Of a stretch of DNA of 64,000 nucleotides, positions 21,814 to 34,600 are shown piece by piece (position 1 is the first letter of the stretch; each line of letters starts with the position of its first letter). The stretch spans positions 1 through 64,000 of the forward strand of contig LGRX02027144.1 of assembly GCA_001247695.2 (NCBI GenBank), written 5' to 3'. Under the pieces are notes generated by a model, which did no database searches, was not told where the DNA came from, and saw only the letters and a program-made list of their open reading frames with translations. The position numbers were made by a program, and so were the translations under genes. The DNA comes from Cymbomonas tetramitiformis. Lineage: Eukaryota; Chlorophyta; Pyramimonadophyceae; Pyramimonadales; Pyramimonadaceae.

Positions 21814-23451
21814 ATGTCTCAACACCGCCAATCAACCCTCGCAGAGGCGCTTCGGTCGGCACGACGGGCTGGTGCTACTCCTTCCCCAACTTCTGGAGAT
21901 TCTGGCACTACGACGCCGGGTCCGACACGACCGAGACGCATTGTCTCCACCGCCTCTCTTCGTTCGCGTCCTTCCTCATTGCGTCCATCGCCCACTCCCT
22001 TCATGTTCTTCAACGATCCGGCGGTCCTCGTGTCCACGCCGGTGGAGGAGGGGAGGGAGGACGAGTACCTAGAGCAGCTATCTTACGCTTTCACGTACTC
22101 CACCGACATCGTCACCATTTTGCGTCCTGGAGGGTTTCACCCTAAAAATGGCTTTACCTTGGACAACGACTCCGCAGACACGGACTTCACTGCTTTGCTC
22201 GCTGCCATGAGGCACGTATTATACCCTGTTTCCTTCACGGAGTTCTCCAAACTCCTCGACCTCGAGCACGACTACGACTTTTACCACGTCGTGCTCAACG
22301 AGATCATCTTCACCATCCTTCCAGTTTTACTTCGTGGTACGGCATTGGCGTTGTACTCCGAAGCCGCGCGCTCCCATCCTGGTGACGGCCGCTATGTTCT
22401 CCAACGACTACGGTTTGAGGTCGAGGGCGTCCCTGACTCCGACACCGACCGCCACTGGGTGAAGATGCGTGCTGTCATCATCGACGAGCACAAGGACCCC
22501 GCCCCCCAGCTCATGACCATCCGCACCTTGGGCGACAAACATGCCCGTCTCAACCCTGACTACAGCGAGTCCAAGCGCGTCCGTGACCTCTGGCACATCC
22601 TGACCGACTCCGCCAAGCAGACTCCTTTCGTCAACCCGCTGTACGTCAACGTCATCCGCGATCTTCGAGCTGGTTCCCCCTTCTCCTTTTCCACACTGTG
22701 CTTGCGTATCCGCACGGTGTGGAAGGAGGAGCTTGCATTTGCCACCCCCGCCGAAGCTTCCCTGTCTGGTGGTGGTGGTGGTGGTGGTGACCGGCAGAAG
22801 AGCCCATCCTTCAACTCCGTCACCGTGGAGAAGAAACCCGGCTACGCCACGAAGTGTGTTGGTGAGTGGCGAGTGGACCCCCCTGGCTCACCGCTGAAGC
22901 GGTGGAAGGGCGTCGGGTTCCCTTGAATCACGTGTTTCCGGCTGTGGGGTCTCACTGACTCTCACCCTGGAACCAGGGGCTTATGCCCTTACACATGCGT
23001 TGCGGCATTCTCCCCCAGGCTTACCCCTCCCTCAGCTGTGCTTGTGGGCAATCGACCGCTTCCGCAGGCATTCGCATCGGCCATGGCGTCCCTGCAGGCA
23101 GCTGGTGGTGCCTCCGCGCAGTCTGTGGTGGTGGCGGACGAGCATGCCGACCCCGCACCGGCCGACCCTGAGCCGGTCGGGTCGGTGATGACCTTCATTG
23201 CGCCTGTCACTGACCCGCCTCCGCCGCTCGATCACGCCGCGGCGGGCTCCGATGGCGATGTTGCCGAGCCGACGGCTGAGATGCGTCCCACTGACGCGGC
23301 TCCGTACCCTGCGGGCGACTCCGACTGTGAGGCAGAGCTAGCCGCCATGCACACTATCCTTGACGACGACGAGGACTGGCAAGCTTTCCGATCGACGCCG
23401 TGGATCCCTCAGTTCAATGGTTCAACTGACCGCCGAGCTCCAGCCAACTAG
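21814..23451 (+). CDS. Gag-like protein of element 1 (487 aa, one intron)
   Basis: Exon 1 is 21814-22861 (ATG, 349 codons + 1 nt) and ends G|GTGAGT. Exon 2 is 23036-23451 after a pyrimidine-rich CCTCCCTCAG acceptor. Together they give 488 codons including the stop. The N-terminus is Ser/Thr/Arg/Pro-rich, and the middle is a helical capsid-like domain with HPGDGRYVLQRLRFEVEG. A Gly run and an acidic Ala/Pro-rich C-terminus follow. No zinc knuckle or enzymatic motif is present. The overall plan and the DGRxVL motif resemble the gag of element 2. Without splicing the ORF would stop at 22926 (370 aa), so both forms could be made. Confidence 0.7.
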
Positions 23452-23623
23452 CTTTAGCCTTAGCCTCAATGTAGCTTCTTGCAATGTTTATCCTCATCTT
23501 GCCAGCTGTTAGTTGGCCGCAATGGGCCTTTCACTGAACTCTGACATTAAGTGACATTGGGTTTTAGGTTTTAGGGTTTGCTTGCTCTCGGACTGCCACT
23601 CACACCTTCGGGGTGAGGTGGTG

Positions 23624-23874
23624 TCACGGGGAAGCCGATTCCCCCCCCACTGTATGGGGGGCCTGCTTCTCCTTTGCGTCACCCCTCACTGTGTGTGGCA
23701 TGTGTCACACGTGACCGTGTCTCCGTCACTTTAGCCTGCTCTAGTTAGACAGTCAGTCCGTATGTCTTTCCAGTTTATGCTATTCCGTTTCCGAGCACCC
23801 GGCACTGTGTTTTCTGTGACATATCGTGCATATATATATCTTATATATATACCCTCAGTTCTCCCTTTCTGTCA
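23624..23874 (+). repeat. 3' LTR of element 1
   Basis: 251 bp, one substitution from the 5' LTR (TCTTTCC for TCTTCCC). Confidence 0.85.
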
Positions 23875-23885
23875 ATCTACCTTTA

Positions 23886-23948
23886 ACGCGGTTGGTTAGC
23901 TCGTCGCTCTGCAGGACATGACGTCTCTGGTTCAAATCCCGGTTGGAG
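23886..23948 (+). other. tRNA-like sequence with A-box- and B-box-like motifs
   Basis: GGTTAGCTCGTCGC (about 23894) resembles a Pol III A box and GGTTCAAATCCC (23929-23940) a B box, at tRNA-like spacing. The anticodon arm does not fold well, so this is a degenerate tRNA or tRNA-derived repeat rather than a working tRNA. Element 1 sits directly upstream. Confidence 0.4.
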
Positions 23949-24337
23949 ATACAATTTTAAGCGAAAAATTTCGGCCGGTTTCGTAAATTTGCATACCAAA
24001 AAATTCGGGTAGGGGGGACTACCCACTTGGACGCGCCGGCTTCGACAAGGGTGGGGGGACTTGCGACCCGAAATTTTGAATATTTTGAAAATGGCAGATC
24101 CTATATGTGGGCAAGTTATTTCAAACTATCTCGTCTATCGTCGCTCGCTCGTCATCGACAACCAATGGTGATTTGCCATTTGTGCACTTACAAAAGTCGT
24201 ATTGCAATGGCATCTTTGAGCTGGCATGTTCCGATTGGCTTTCCCGATAGTGGGTGCACATGGTAAGGGCCCTGCCAAAAAGCGTCAGGTAGGAAGGATG
24301 GTGTTCCATAGGATCAGTCGAAGACGAGCCAGCGACA

Positions 24338-24437
24338 AGAGGTAGTTATAGCTGCCACGTCAGACTATATGCTCTGGACTGTGCCGGAGGCGCAGTCCAG
24401 AGCATATACGTCTGACGTGGCAGCTATAACTACCTCT
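24338..24437. other. 44 bp near-perfect foldback hairpin
   Basis: 24338-24381 (AGAGGTAGTTATAGCTGCCA...) and 24393-24437 are reverse complements with a single 1 nt bulge, around an 11 nt loop TGCCGGAGGCG. The size fits a small foldback transposon or a microRNA-like precursor. No target duplication was found. Confidence 0.75.
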
Positions 24438-24479
24438 TATACGAACGGCACTGTGACGGTCTGCCAGAGCCTCAGGGCA

Positions 24480-24545
24480 GAACGCGGACGTGGAGGTGCA
24501 GACCGCAGTCGTGGCGGGGCGGACCGCGGACGTGGAGGCCAGATT
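24480..24545 (+). repeat. ~21 bp GC-rich tandem repeat
   Basis: Three imperfect units of (G)CGGACGTGGAGGxxxAGACC. In one frame they read RGRGGAD, but no gene context supports translation. Confidence 0.5.
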
Positions 24546-25193
24546 GTGCTGACTCTGCGGAAGACCGTCGTCAATAATGTCCGGTTCTGTCATAGGGTGT
24601 GACATATCACTCCGACTCGGAACCTTCTCGCTTCTGTGAACAAGAAGCGCGCGATTCAACCAACTCTATGAATTTGCACCTTCAGACAAGTATCTTTTTT
24701 TCTCGCATCGTCTACCTCTAATCTGGAGAACGCGAAAAGAACTCCAAAGACGCCCAAAGGTCGCCCATAGGCGTTAGAAGTTCCGCGGAGCTTCCTCAAG
24801 TCCAGTCTATCTTTGCTATACCGCCACAATCCGTTTCTTAGATCGTTGAACCCGCATGCACTTGTCACGCGTGTGAAGGGCGGCAGACTTATTTAACCCC
24901 TTTGCTCAAGTAGGCGCATCCAGCGGAGAGTGTTGTTTTATCACACGTTTGCTGTATTCTTGGTACCATTTAATGCCTGAAACTTGCCGCAAGCTGGATA
25001 GTTGGAGTCTTCGTTCCCAAATTTCGTTTGTCCTACCCGAAACACTATCCCATTACGTAGGATATCATACAGCCTGCGGAGCCAGCTTCCCTCGAATATG
25101 GGGACGAGGTCGTGATACTCCCGCCTTCGAAACTAAAGGTTAACATCTGCTTGTAAAAGCTGAAAGCAAAGTACAAGGATACACGGCAGCAAA

Positions 25194-28100
25194 ATGAGCA
25201 GCGCTGCAGAACCGCACATACTCAAGATCCCCACAGCCGACGCGGAGGACACTGCAGCCTCTACGAGCGTGGTCAATCGAGCGCTAACAGTGTTCTTCTG
25301 TGAGGTGAGAGCATGATGGCTTGGGTTATTCTTCGTGGAGATGTAAGTGAAGGGTGCTGGCGTGCTCTTTGTTGAGATTAGAGCGAGATGCGTGAGGGTG
25401 GCTTTCGTTGAGGTCTAAATGAGGGGCGTTGGGATGCTTTTTGCTGAGATGAGAGAGCGTTGTGGTCTCTTTTTAGCGACAGCGAGGGGTATGTGGGGTG
25501 CGCTTTGTTGTTTTGTGAGTGAAAATGGACTCGAGTATACTACATGTGGACATCGTCCTACATCGAGACTGATGGTGAGGGAGGACTGGAGTGTTGCGCG
25601 TGACAATGGCGATGTGCTTTGAGCCAAGGGCGTGAGGGAGGACATAGCAAATCCGCTCGATGATCATGCGCTGCAGGTTGGGCTTGGGCTGGGGTTGGGT
25701 GATCTGGGCATCGCAGATGGTGGGGCTACCTGCACAGGTCATGAGGCAGCTGCTACACAAGAGCCGACAAGATCCCTCAAACAATATCCTCACGTCCGAT
25801 CGTGCCGAAACGATCAATCAGATTCGCCAGAGCTTTGACGCTGCAACTGGAGGGCATGAAGGGTGGGCACGGGTGCTGGAGGCGGAGCTGTTGCAAATGG
25901 GACTGCACGAGCTTGCAGAACCTCTGCAGCAGGGGATGCGTGAAGCCGCTGGGGTAGTCACGGAAGAGTTCCTCAAGAAACTTGATAACGAGATCGAGCA
26001 GGGTTTTGTGACACGGTCGGACGGAAATGTCATGCGTGATGTTGAGATGTTAGAATGCCCGCAGGTGAGAGCGTGGTCCCAGCAACCGCCGAAGACCCCT
26101 TCGAAGAGGCGTGTGCTTCCACGTCTTCGTGAGTTTTGGGAACACTGCCCGCATTATTCCAATCCTTTGAGAACTGTTTTACCATCAGCTCCCAAATTTG
26201 TCCTACAGCACTTTCGTTCTCTGCCTTTCTTTCATATGAGTGAGGCAAATACTGAGCGTGTTTGGGGATCTAAACTTGTATCAAAACAACATTTGCTTTT
26301 GTGTTCGGTTAGAGTCCTTGTATGCTCGGCTATTCCAGTATCCTCAATGCCGCACTTACGAGTTTCCATCTTCACAACACCGCTTTTGACCAAGCAGTGC
26401 CTTGTAGTTCCTTGGGAACTTTTCTCATCGATGACTTGCTGCCAACTCGTCCAACAAGCGAACTAGCTGTGGAAGCCCATATCCACACATCCGCACCGTG
26501 ATTTTGAAACTCCGGTTTCTTAAGGAATTCAAGTCGGGAGAGATGGTGTTTCGAGATTATCCTGTCGTCATAGTTCTCCTGGAGCCGCTATTTGGCTGAG
26601 AAGGCGGATGACCATTGCATGTATGAAATCATAGCCATCTGATATCGAACATCCAATGGCTGAATAGTCCACAAACCGTCCTGGGGCCTTCGCTGTATGG
26701 TTTGGTTCGTGTGTCTGCCACTAACTGCCCACTTGGGGTTAGGTCGCGCACAGCCTGCACATAATGCTTGTGTTGGGCACTTCAACGGCGACACGTCGGA
26801 TGGTGATGCCTTCGGCTCAGCGCCTTTGCCGGTGCAGCACACGGACCCTATGATGGAGCTGGTGAATTCCCATGTCACCGGGGCCTGCCAGCGCATCATG
26901 CACGCTGCGGTGCGCTCCGCTGTCGCCGTGACTACATCGCCCCTTCCCCCCCAAAGCACCACTAAGGGAAGTGGCAAGCCGACCCTTGGGCCGCTGTCAC
27001 CGCTTGCTCGGCCTTCTATCATCCTCCCGTTCGTGAACAACTTCCAAGTAGAGCCTCGCATGACCACCACTACCTCCACCGCAGTCACAGCGTCCACCTC
27101 CGCCACAAGCAACACCTCTGCCATCTACAATGCGGACATAGTGGAGGACGGAAGCGCCTCAAGACCGCAGAAGAGACGGAGGGAGCACTTTGATGAATAT
27201 CGGAGGGGTGACAGTGCTCGAGATGCGGAGCAGAGCATAAGCTTGGACCAAGGGCACCAAGCCGCCCCAACGCCTACCCATGCCGCTCTCACACTGGACC
27301 AGCTGAAGAGAGTGCACATGGCTGCGAAAGCCTCGGAGCTGACGATCACTCAGGTGTGCGGAAATCCGGATCGGTTCTCCTTTTCTTGCTCGCACGCCCT
27401 TCCCCCTTGCCTTCGAGCACGCCTCCCATATCTGAATTGGGAACTGACCATTCGATGCTTAGAATGGCTCTCTTGCCGAGCTAACACACGAGATGCCACT
27501 CTCTTGCCGAGCTAACACACGCGATGCCACTCTCTTGCCGAGCTAACACATGAGATGCCACTCTCTGCCGAGCTAACACACGAGATGCCACTCTCTTGCC
27601 GAGCTAACACATGGATGTCACTCTCTTGCCGAGCTAACACACGGATGCCACTCTCTTGCCGAACTAACACATGAGATGCCAAGCCAACACATGAGATGCC
27701 ACTCTCTTGCCGAGCTAACACATGAGATGCCACTCTCTTGCCGAGCTAACACATGAGATGCCACTCTCTTGCCGAGCTAACACATGAGATGCCACTCTCT
27801 TGCCGAGCTAACACACGAGATGCCACTCTCTTGAGTTGGATTCTGGAAGCTCGAGCCTCTAGATTTCAAATGGCAAACACGTAAGCTATCTTCTCGGAGT
27901 ACGCTTTTCGTTGCGTCTCATCACGCTCTGTACACAAGATACAGTGTCAATCCGCTGTCTTAATCGTTCACTTGCGCACATGGCAGGGCCGCTGAAGGTG
28001 TTTCGTGCAGCAATTTAAGCATACCATGTGACGCGCGGAAAAGGCAGGGAGCCAGCCAGCCGTGGCGAACTTGTACCGGGCCGACCAGTCACAGCGCTCG

Positions 28101-28624
28101 ATCGTTCGTGCAGTCAAGTAGCTTGGAGCGGTATTTTATCTGTTTGCGTATGTGCGTCTCCATTCTCCTTTCAGCGGCCAGTTTGTGCACCATTGCCACA
28201 CTCCGAGGCGAGGCTTGCAACACGAGATTGGAAGAATAGGTTACCTAGTATGATTTAGGTAACTCTCCAATGGAGGCACGTGATTTCGATCCTCTGTACA
28301 CACCTTCTGCAGGTTACGGTGGCCGAAGTGAAGAGTCGGCACGGGCTGCAGAGCCGGATGCGCCTTGTGGTTCGCTTCCTGAACGGTGCGACACTTCGGG
28401 TGGAATCCGCGGCTCCGCAACTGACCGAGTCTCAGGGCACACGTGATGCGATCACGCTTTTTTCGTGCAGCTGCAAGGGCCCGAAGCACGGGGCGCCAGA
28501 ACAGGAATCTCAGCTCAGGACCGCTGAAGGAGGAGATGAGGCGCTGTGCGTGCACGCCCTTGGCCTCCCTCGGGCACTGCTATGCGATGGCCAGCTAAGG
28601 AAACATATGGTCGACCTATCACAG
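25194..28624 (+). CDS. Exons 1-4 of the large gene
   Basis: Exon 1 (37 codons) starts at ATG 25194 and ends GAG|GTGAGA. Exon 2 (116 codons, helical: [14 protein letters not shown]...[15 protein letters not shown]) ends CAG|GTGAGA. Exon 3 (200 codons) holds a Ser/Thr-rich stretch and a basic KRRR motif. Exon 4 (104 codons) has CSCK. All four are exact multiples of three with phase-0 junctions, which is strong support for the chain. Intron 1 (25305-25716) contains imperfect GAGATGAGAG-type repeats. Confidence 0.65.
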
Positions 28625-31600
28625 GTGAGCAAGTGGCGTTGCAGCGTGTAGATCCCTGTCTGGTTTGGGAGCATTAAAAAAAAACAGCATGTGATTTCGT
28701 TGTTGCTCCTGATTGAGGAAGATGTTCTTACCATAAACAGTCGGGGTAGGGCCAAGGGAACGGCTGTGGGCAAGGTTAACATTGGTTTAACGACTGGGTC
28801 CGCCCTTAACTTCTGGAAGCACATAATTTCGCCCCTATTTCTGGGAGTATGTTGTATTTTATTATGCTTTTGTTTAGCGCTTACCAAACCCTTTTGGTGA
28901 GAAATATCTTCGCTGGTCCTCTGAAACACAGTGGCCGCGCTATCACGGCCCTGCGCCCAATTGGAGGAGTTGCGCTCGTGCCTTATTTTGAGAGCTTGCT
29001 GCTTTTAGTGTGCCCTCCCTCCAGCACTAACATCTGGCGATATCGCGAAGCCTTGGCATGTACTGAAGTTGAAGCTTGCAACGGCGTTTCACATGGTTTT
29101 CTGCTTTGCCATAGGGCGCGACGGGTGTTTGCTGTTCGCTCCTTTCTTTTTCGTCGACTTTGAAGAGTCCGCTGCCGCCACTCTCTCTGCTGCCCTACAG
29201 CTGGCCACGATACCTGCTTTTACCTTCGCAACATTTCGTTTCCGCTATATCCATTCACATGGTGCGCCCATCTTCAGCCTGCACTACCTCAGCTCAAAGA
29301 CTGAACCAACATGCACGGCCTCGCTGGCTCGACGACGACGGGGTGGGGGCGTTTCCCTGTATGTATGCACGCAGGCGGACTGCGGCTTTTTGGGCGCGCC
29401 GTCGCCACCAGAGCCTCGCTGCGATCTGCACGGCACCCCTGTGCCACCCGGAGAGGTGCAGCAAGCCCAGCAGCAATTGGTGGATCGTCTCCTGACAGAA
29501 GACGCATATCAGTACGGCATGCACGCAGCCCTTGATCTGAGGTTGGCGGTGAGTGAAGCTCAGAGCGCTCTAGGGAGGCCGGACCTGAGCATGGCACAAC
29601 AACTTCTGCACGGGGCTTGTGGAACCACGCCGGCGGAGGGGTCGAGCGAGGAAGCAGTCGTGACAGGGGCTCTGGGGCTGGCCGTCCGAGCGGGTGCACT
29701 GCAGGGCGACCACCTGGAGAAGGCTAATTGGGAGCAGGGGTCCGGGCCCGCCGTCGAAGCGCGACTGCATCCGGGGGAATTTGTGCGCGCGGCGGCAAGG
29801 CCTTGCGGCGAAGGCGGAGCGAGCGGCCTGGAATGCCGCGTGGGTGGGAAGCCGGCATCGCTCTTTGCGCCGGAGATGCTTGTGCTGCTGGCAGCAGCTT
29901 CCGGGATCGCTGTTGAGCGCCACGTGGCAGATGCGGACGTGGCAGCAGAGGAGTTGACGGCGCTGTCCCCCTCGGGGGCGGCTTCCGCCCTGCTTCACTT
30001 GTGTCTCGTGCATGGCCGCTGGGACCGCCATGTGGCGCTGCTCGAGCAGGCGGTTGCTCTCATTGATGAGGTGGCTCGAGGCTCTGGTAGGCTTCGAAAC
30101 GGCGCCGAAGGTGTGGGTGACGGCACTCCGGCGCAGGATGCAAAAGAAGTAGAGCATGCTGACAGCGTAGGGACTCAACCGGGACCGAGATTGAGCTCCA
30201 ATCTGCATGGGAAGAGGCAGAGGGGGAAGGGAGGAGCCGAGTTGATTGTGGAGGACGGATGGGCGGGCGGTAGGGGCGCGGCGGAGAGTGGCACGGTGCG
30301 GGCAGCAAGGTTTTTGTGCTCTGGAGATTGGGGGCTAGATCTTCTATGGGGCGGAGGGGCCATGGTGCACTCCTTGCACTACCCGCGCACGGGCCTTGTT
30401 GCGCTTGTCCGCTTATACAACATTGTGAGCGGAGCCGCCTCCGACGCCGCCACCGATGGCAGGGAGGAGGATGATAGGCGGGATGATAGATGGAATGCTT
30501 CGGGCGACGTCCTCAGTGGGAAGGAGGAGCTAAAGGGAGTGTCAGCCCCAGAAGCATCGACGGCACAGGGCCGCGCCGCCGCCTCTGGGTTTGCCAGGAT
30601 GCGGCTGACGGTGACGATGCCGCTCGTGTACCTCCCTGCGCAGAACCGTGTGGCCGCCCGGGTGGTGGACGAGGACGAGCGCAGCGGCGGCCGGCCGGTG
30701 ACGTTCTCGGGCTTGCAAGGGGAAGCAGCCCGTGTGCTAGCGCGTGAACACCAACAGCACCGGAAGTTCAAGGCAGGCCCCTACACAAGCCACAGCTCAC
30801 AACCTGCTTCCGCCAAGACGGCCGATGTGGAGCAGGCGGCGGCGGCTGGCGCAACCCGAGGGACTTACCTCGTCACCCTCGGGGTGAAGGACGCGCTCAG
30901 CGGGGAGCTGTCCTTGCACGGCGGCTGCTTCCCTCTGGCAGGCGGCTCCGGGGACGCGCTGTGGGGAAGCCACCCGGCCCCGGACACGGGCAGCGAGCTG
31001 CTGGCGTGCATGGCAGGTTGTCCTGATGCCAGCCACTCCCATGTCGCACCTTGCCGCCACCAACTGGCTGTGTTGAGGGCGTTAAGCTGCCAGCAGGTAT
31101 GGGGGAGAGAGTTGACTGAGGTGGAGAGGGAGGAGGAGGCTTTGGTTGGGGTGGCGGCGGACGGTGGCACTGCGGTGGCGAGCGTTGCAGATGGGGCACG
31201 GCTACACTGGGCGTTGGCACAGCTGCCGTCGGTTAAGGCCGACTTGGAGCGAGATGCGCTTGAGGGGGGAGGGCGGATGCTGCTGCAGCGCCTCGTGCAG
31301 CGCCTTCGGAGCGGGGGTGTGGGAGCGGAAGACCCTGCGGCGCTTGGGCGCGCAGGAGGGGTGCTGGGGGAGGTGATGCGGCCGGTTGTGGATGTGGAGA
31401 GGTATGTTGCGGCGCTCTCCGAGCAGATGCAGGCTGCCGCCAAGTCCAGATGCGAGCGGTTTATCTGGGAATCTCAACGTGAAGAGCACGAGTGCAAGTG
31501 CAAGTGCATGTGCGCTGGCCCCTCTTCTACTCCCTCCTCCTGCATACCCCTTCGTCCGAGCAATAAGGGTTCTATGTTCTATGGGTGGGCACAGCTGCAC

Positions 31601-34600
31601 GTACTTGATCATGGATACATTCGAGTTCGTGACGAGAGATCCGCCTGCACGGCTGCACAGTTGCGCAGATGTGAGGTTCAATGCATAAAGAGATGTGAAG
31701 CATCCCTGAAAGCTCGACACTATGGAAGAGAACATCGGCGACAAGATACACTGAGAGTGGGTCGCTCCCGGAATCGAGGAGCTGATCAAAACAAGTTCCC
31801 CAAAACATTGGGCAAGCGGCGTTCTTAGATGCCACTGGCCAATTTGATTGTCTGAAATAGACTCTGCGCACCTCGCTGCTCAATATTTTTGTTTGCCAAG
31901 TTGCTGTGAACTAAACGATGGAAAGACTCGGCCGCAGAAATGCTGTCGGCGACCGGTGGGCTGGCCGCTAGTGTCAGAGCGGGGCCATTTCCTGAGGCAC
32001 AGAACACATGACACAGGATGGATGGGTCGTGGGGGTTGTTGGGGGCGACGTGTCAACCTCATTCAGGGATGCTTCATGTGAATACTGCGGGGGGACGAAG
32101 ATCAACGGTGTCGAGGAGGAGTGTGGGCATTGTGATGGCACGGGCTTGGCCGATTGGGTGCTGATGGCGCGGGCGAATGCACCGCAGATACTGCGCCCGT
32201 ATGATGGCTGCTGCAAGAAGTGCTGCGGCAGGTTCACAGAGGAACGCCGCCCGCATTTCTACCCTTCTCTGCAGCGTCCTCCGTGGTCACTCCGGGCCAC
32301 AGAGCCTTGGTTCAGCTGCCTTCCTCCGGCCCCGCCGCTGCCCGCCTGGGCTTGTTCCACCGCCGCCGCCGCTCCAGGGCTGCTGCGGGCCGCCTGGACA
32401 GCCCTAAGCAGCAACGCTGGATTCGCTCAGCCAGCAGATGTGTGGTTCGGCCCGTGGCTCAAGCTGGTGGACACGGTGCTATCCGGTCTCCAGGGGGAGG
32501 TTGCCACCACCCGTAAAATGCTAAGCGCGTATGAGGAGGACTACAACATGATATTGGCTGCAGCTCCAGCAAACCGGTGGGAGGAGAACGAGGAGCTCTG
32601 CCTGAGCAGCTTACGTCTGCTAGCGGAGAGTGTGGTGCCCGTGCTGTATGGCGCCTGCCCCTTTCCCACCATGGATGCAGAAGATCGGAATGTGGAAGGG
32701 CTCCTGCAGGCTGCGCGGGAGACAGTGCAACGCGAGATCGAAGAGACAGCGGCTGCACCGGCGTCGGCTGAGGTGGGCATGAGGAAGGTGGGACTGAGGG
32801 AATCGGAAGGACCGCGGGCGTTGACAGGGGTGGAGGTGATGGAATTAGTTGACAACCTCTCCGACAGCTATCACCTGTATGATGGGCCTGACGCGCAGGT
32901 GGCAGTGACGGATGTGCTGGGGGAAGTGCTACGCGAGTGGGCCGCGCGGCTGGAGTGCTGCGGGGGGCCCTGGTCCCACCGATTCGCGCTAAGAGTGGAG
33001 CATTGTGTGCTGCATCGAATGCCCTCCACACTTCCACCCCGCCTCTTCTCAGCCCTATTGCGCCCCCCCCCCACCACCACGGGGCAGCTGCCCGGAGCAG
33101 CTGGGGAAGATCCAGGCCTGGACCGCCAGACGCCTCTCTGATGCGTTAGTCAAGGTATTTGACTACTACGACTTGCACGGGGATCGAGTGAGGGTCGCCC
33201 GGCTACATCAGCATTCGCAGCTCTATTTGACGGCGCTGCTTGACGCTCTGCAAAGGTTCCCCTGCCGCCAATCTACTCTCCCTACCACCCCTCCATGGCC
33301 CTGCCGCCAACCCCAGCGCTCATCCTGCTGCCCGCTTCCAGAACCGGCACAGCAGTGCAGACTGCGCGGACACGTCAGCAAAGTCGTAAACGAGCTTGTT
33401 TTTGGATACATTGTGTCAGGATGGTGCCTGTTTGTTGCCAGATTGTGTCCGGCTGGTGTTGTAGAGGAATGTGCGCTCGGGCTGTATCCAGTCGCTTTAG
33501 CTGCGATGCAGCTGCCATGCAGCAACATGGAAGCTGCGCGCACGCTAGAAACGGGACTGGGCGCATTCATCTTGGAATATATATACGTCTGGACGTGGAA
33601 ACTGCGCAGTGCGTTCGTGAACCAACCAAAACGGGAACAGGGAAGAGAGGGAGAGATTGCTCCGGGATGTGAAAATTTCCCACTTTGTATCTTGATGCGT
33701 TTTCTTCTGCTTGGGTTGCACGCTGCTTTGCTTCTGCGCAGTTTGTACAGAATTGTTCGTGGCATCGTTGGTGCTTTCCAACCATCCTTAAAGGCTGGCC
33801 CTGCCAGTGCATGCATCGGATTGTGTTCAATATGGGGTCAGGTTGAGCGAAAGGAAAGGGGGGAGGGAGGGGGGCGAGTGCAGTGAGGGCGGAGCACAGC
33901 TGGTGCAGCAACCAGGGTTGACTGAGACTGCGTGTGACATGGCGACGTCGCTGCTTGACCCAAAGCAGTGTGTGCGCTCGGAAGATGTTGCCACCGTCAG
34001 CGCTTTGGCGCGGCGGGCAGCCCTGTTGCCTTGCGGTGGAGGTCTCCCCCGCGTCATTAAAGGCATTCTCAAGGTATTCTCACATGACTTCTCTTAGCTA
34101 CGTTGAAGTCATCTGCTGACAGCAATTCCTTCATCACTGACGTCTGGAGCCCCGCGTCGCCTCTTGCCTGACTTCCTGTCTTTCCTTTCCTGCGGGCGCC
34201 ACATCAGATATCTGTTCTCGAACAAACTTCATCAGAGGTATGAAAGCACGTGTGTTTCCACGCCAGTTGCTCAATACTTTTCCAGTCTCAGTAATGAGCA
34301 TCACCCCTCAGACCGCCTCCGGCCAGCCCTCTTTGGATTCAACCCTGGGCTTGTCATTCCCGGGCGCATTCTCTGCCTTGGGCACATCCAAAGCACGTCC
34401 GCGTCAGTGTGTAGGAATATGGGACCAGTGAGTGACCACAGGAAGGAGATCGTTGTCCCGCAGGCGGTGGCGAAGAAGTGGACCACCCCTCGGGGCGTTG
34501 GCCTGCTGCCGACCAGGCCGGTTTACCAAGACAACATCAAGCGAGAGATCTCTCTTGAGCTCGAATCCCAGCTGAAGAAGCTCCTGATTGAAGTAGCCCA

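Larger units (their letters stand above)
21320..23874 (+). mobile_element. Gag-only LTR retrotransposon (TR-GAG type), element 1
   Basis: Two 251 bp LTRs (21320-21570, 23624-23874) differ at one position by eye and are flanked by the 5 bp duplication ATCTA (21315-21319, 23875-23879). The internal 2.05 kb holds a gag-like gene and no protease, integrase or reverse transcriptase. The 5' LTR is followed by GGTTATCGACCCACTTCACG, where a primer-binding site belongs. AGGTGGTG, which may be the end of the polypurine tract, abuts the 3' LTR. Such elements must be mobilised in trans. The near-identical LTRs point to recent insertion. Confidence 0.85.
21053..24138. mobile_element. Terminal-inverted-repeat element, interrupted by an LTR retrotransposon
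   Basis: A 35 bp arm at 21053-21087 (ATAGACGAGATAGTTTGAA...) matches the reverse complement of 24104-24138 with one mismatch. Removing the nested LTR element leaves about 530 bp, MITE-sized, with no transposase. Inner flanks on both sides carry G-rich ACTACC(G/C)AC blocks. I could not find a clean target duplication, so the true ends may lie slightly outside the matched arms. Confidence 0.65.

Noticed and set aside
29289..31789. Several long minus-strand ORFs opposite exon 5 of the large gene
   Set aside because: They are antisense shadows of GC-rich coding sequence and lack domains.
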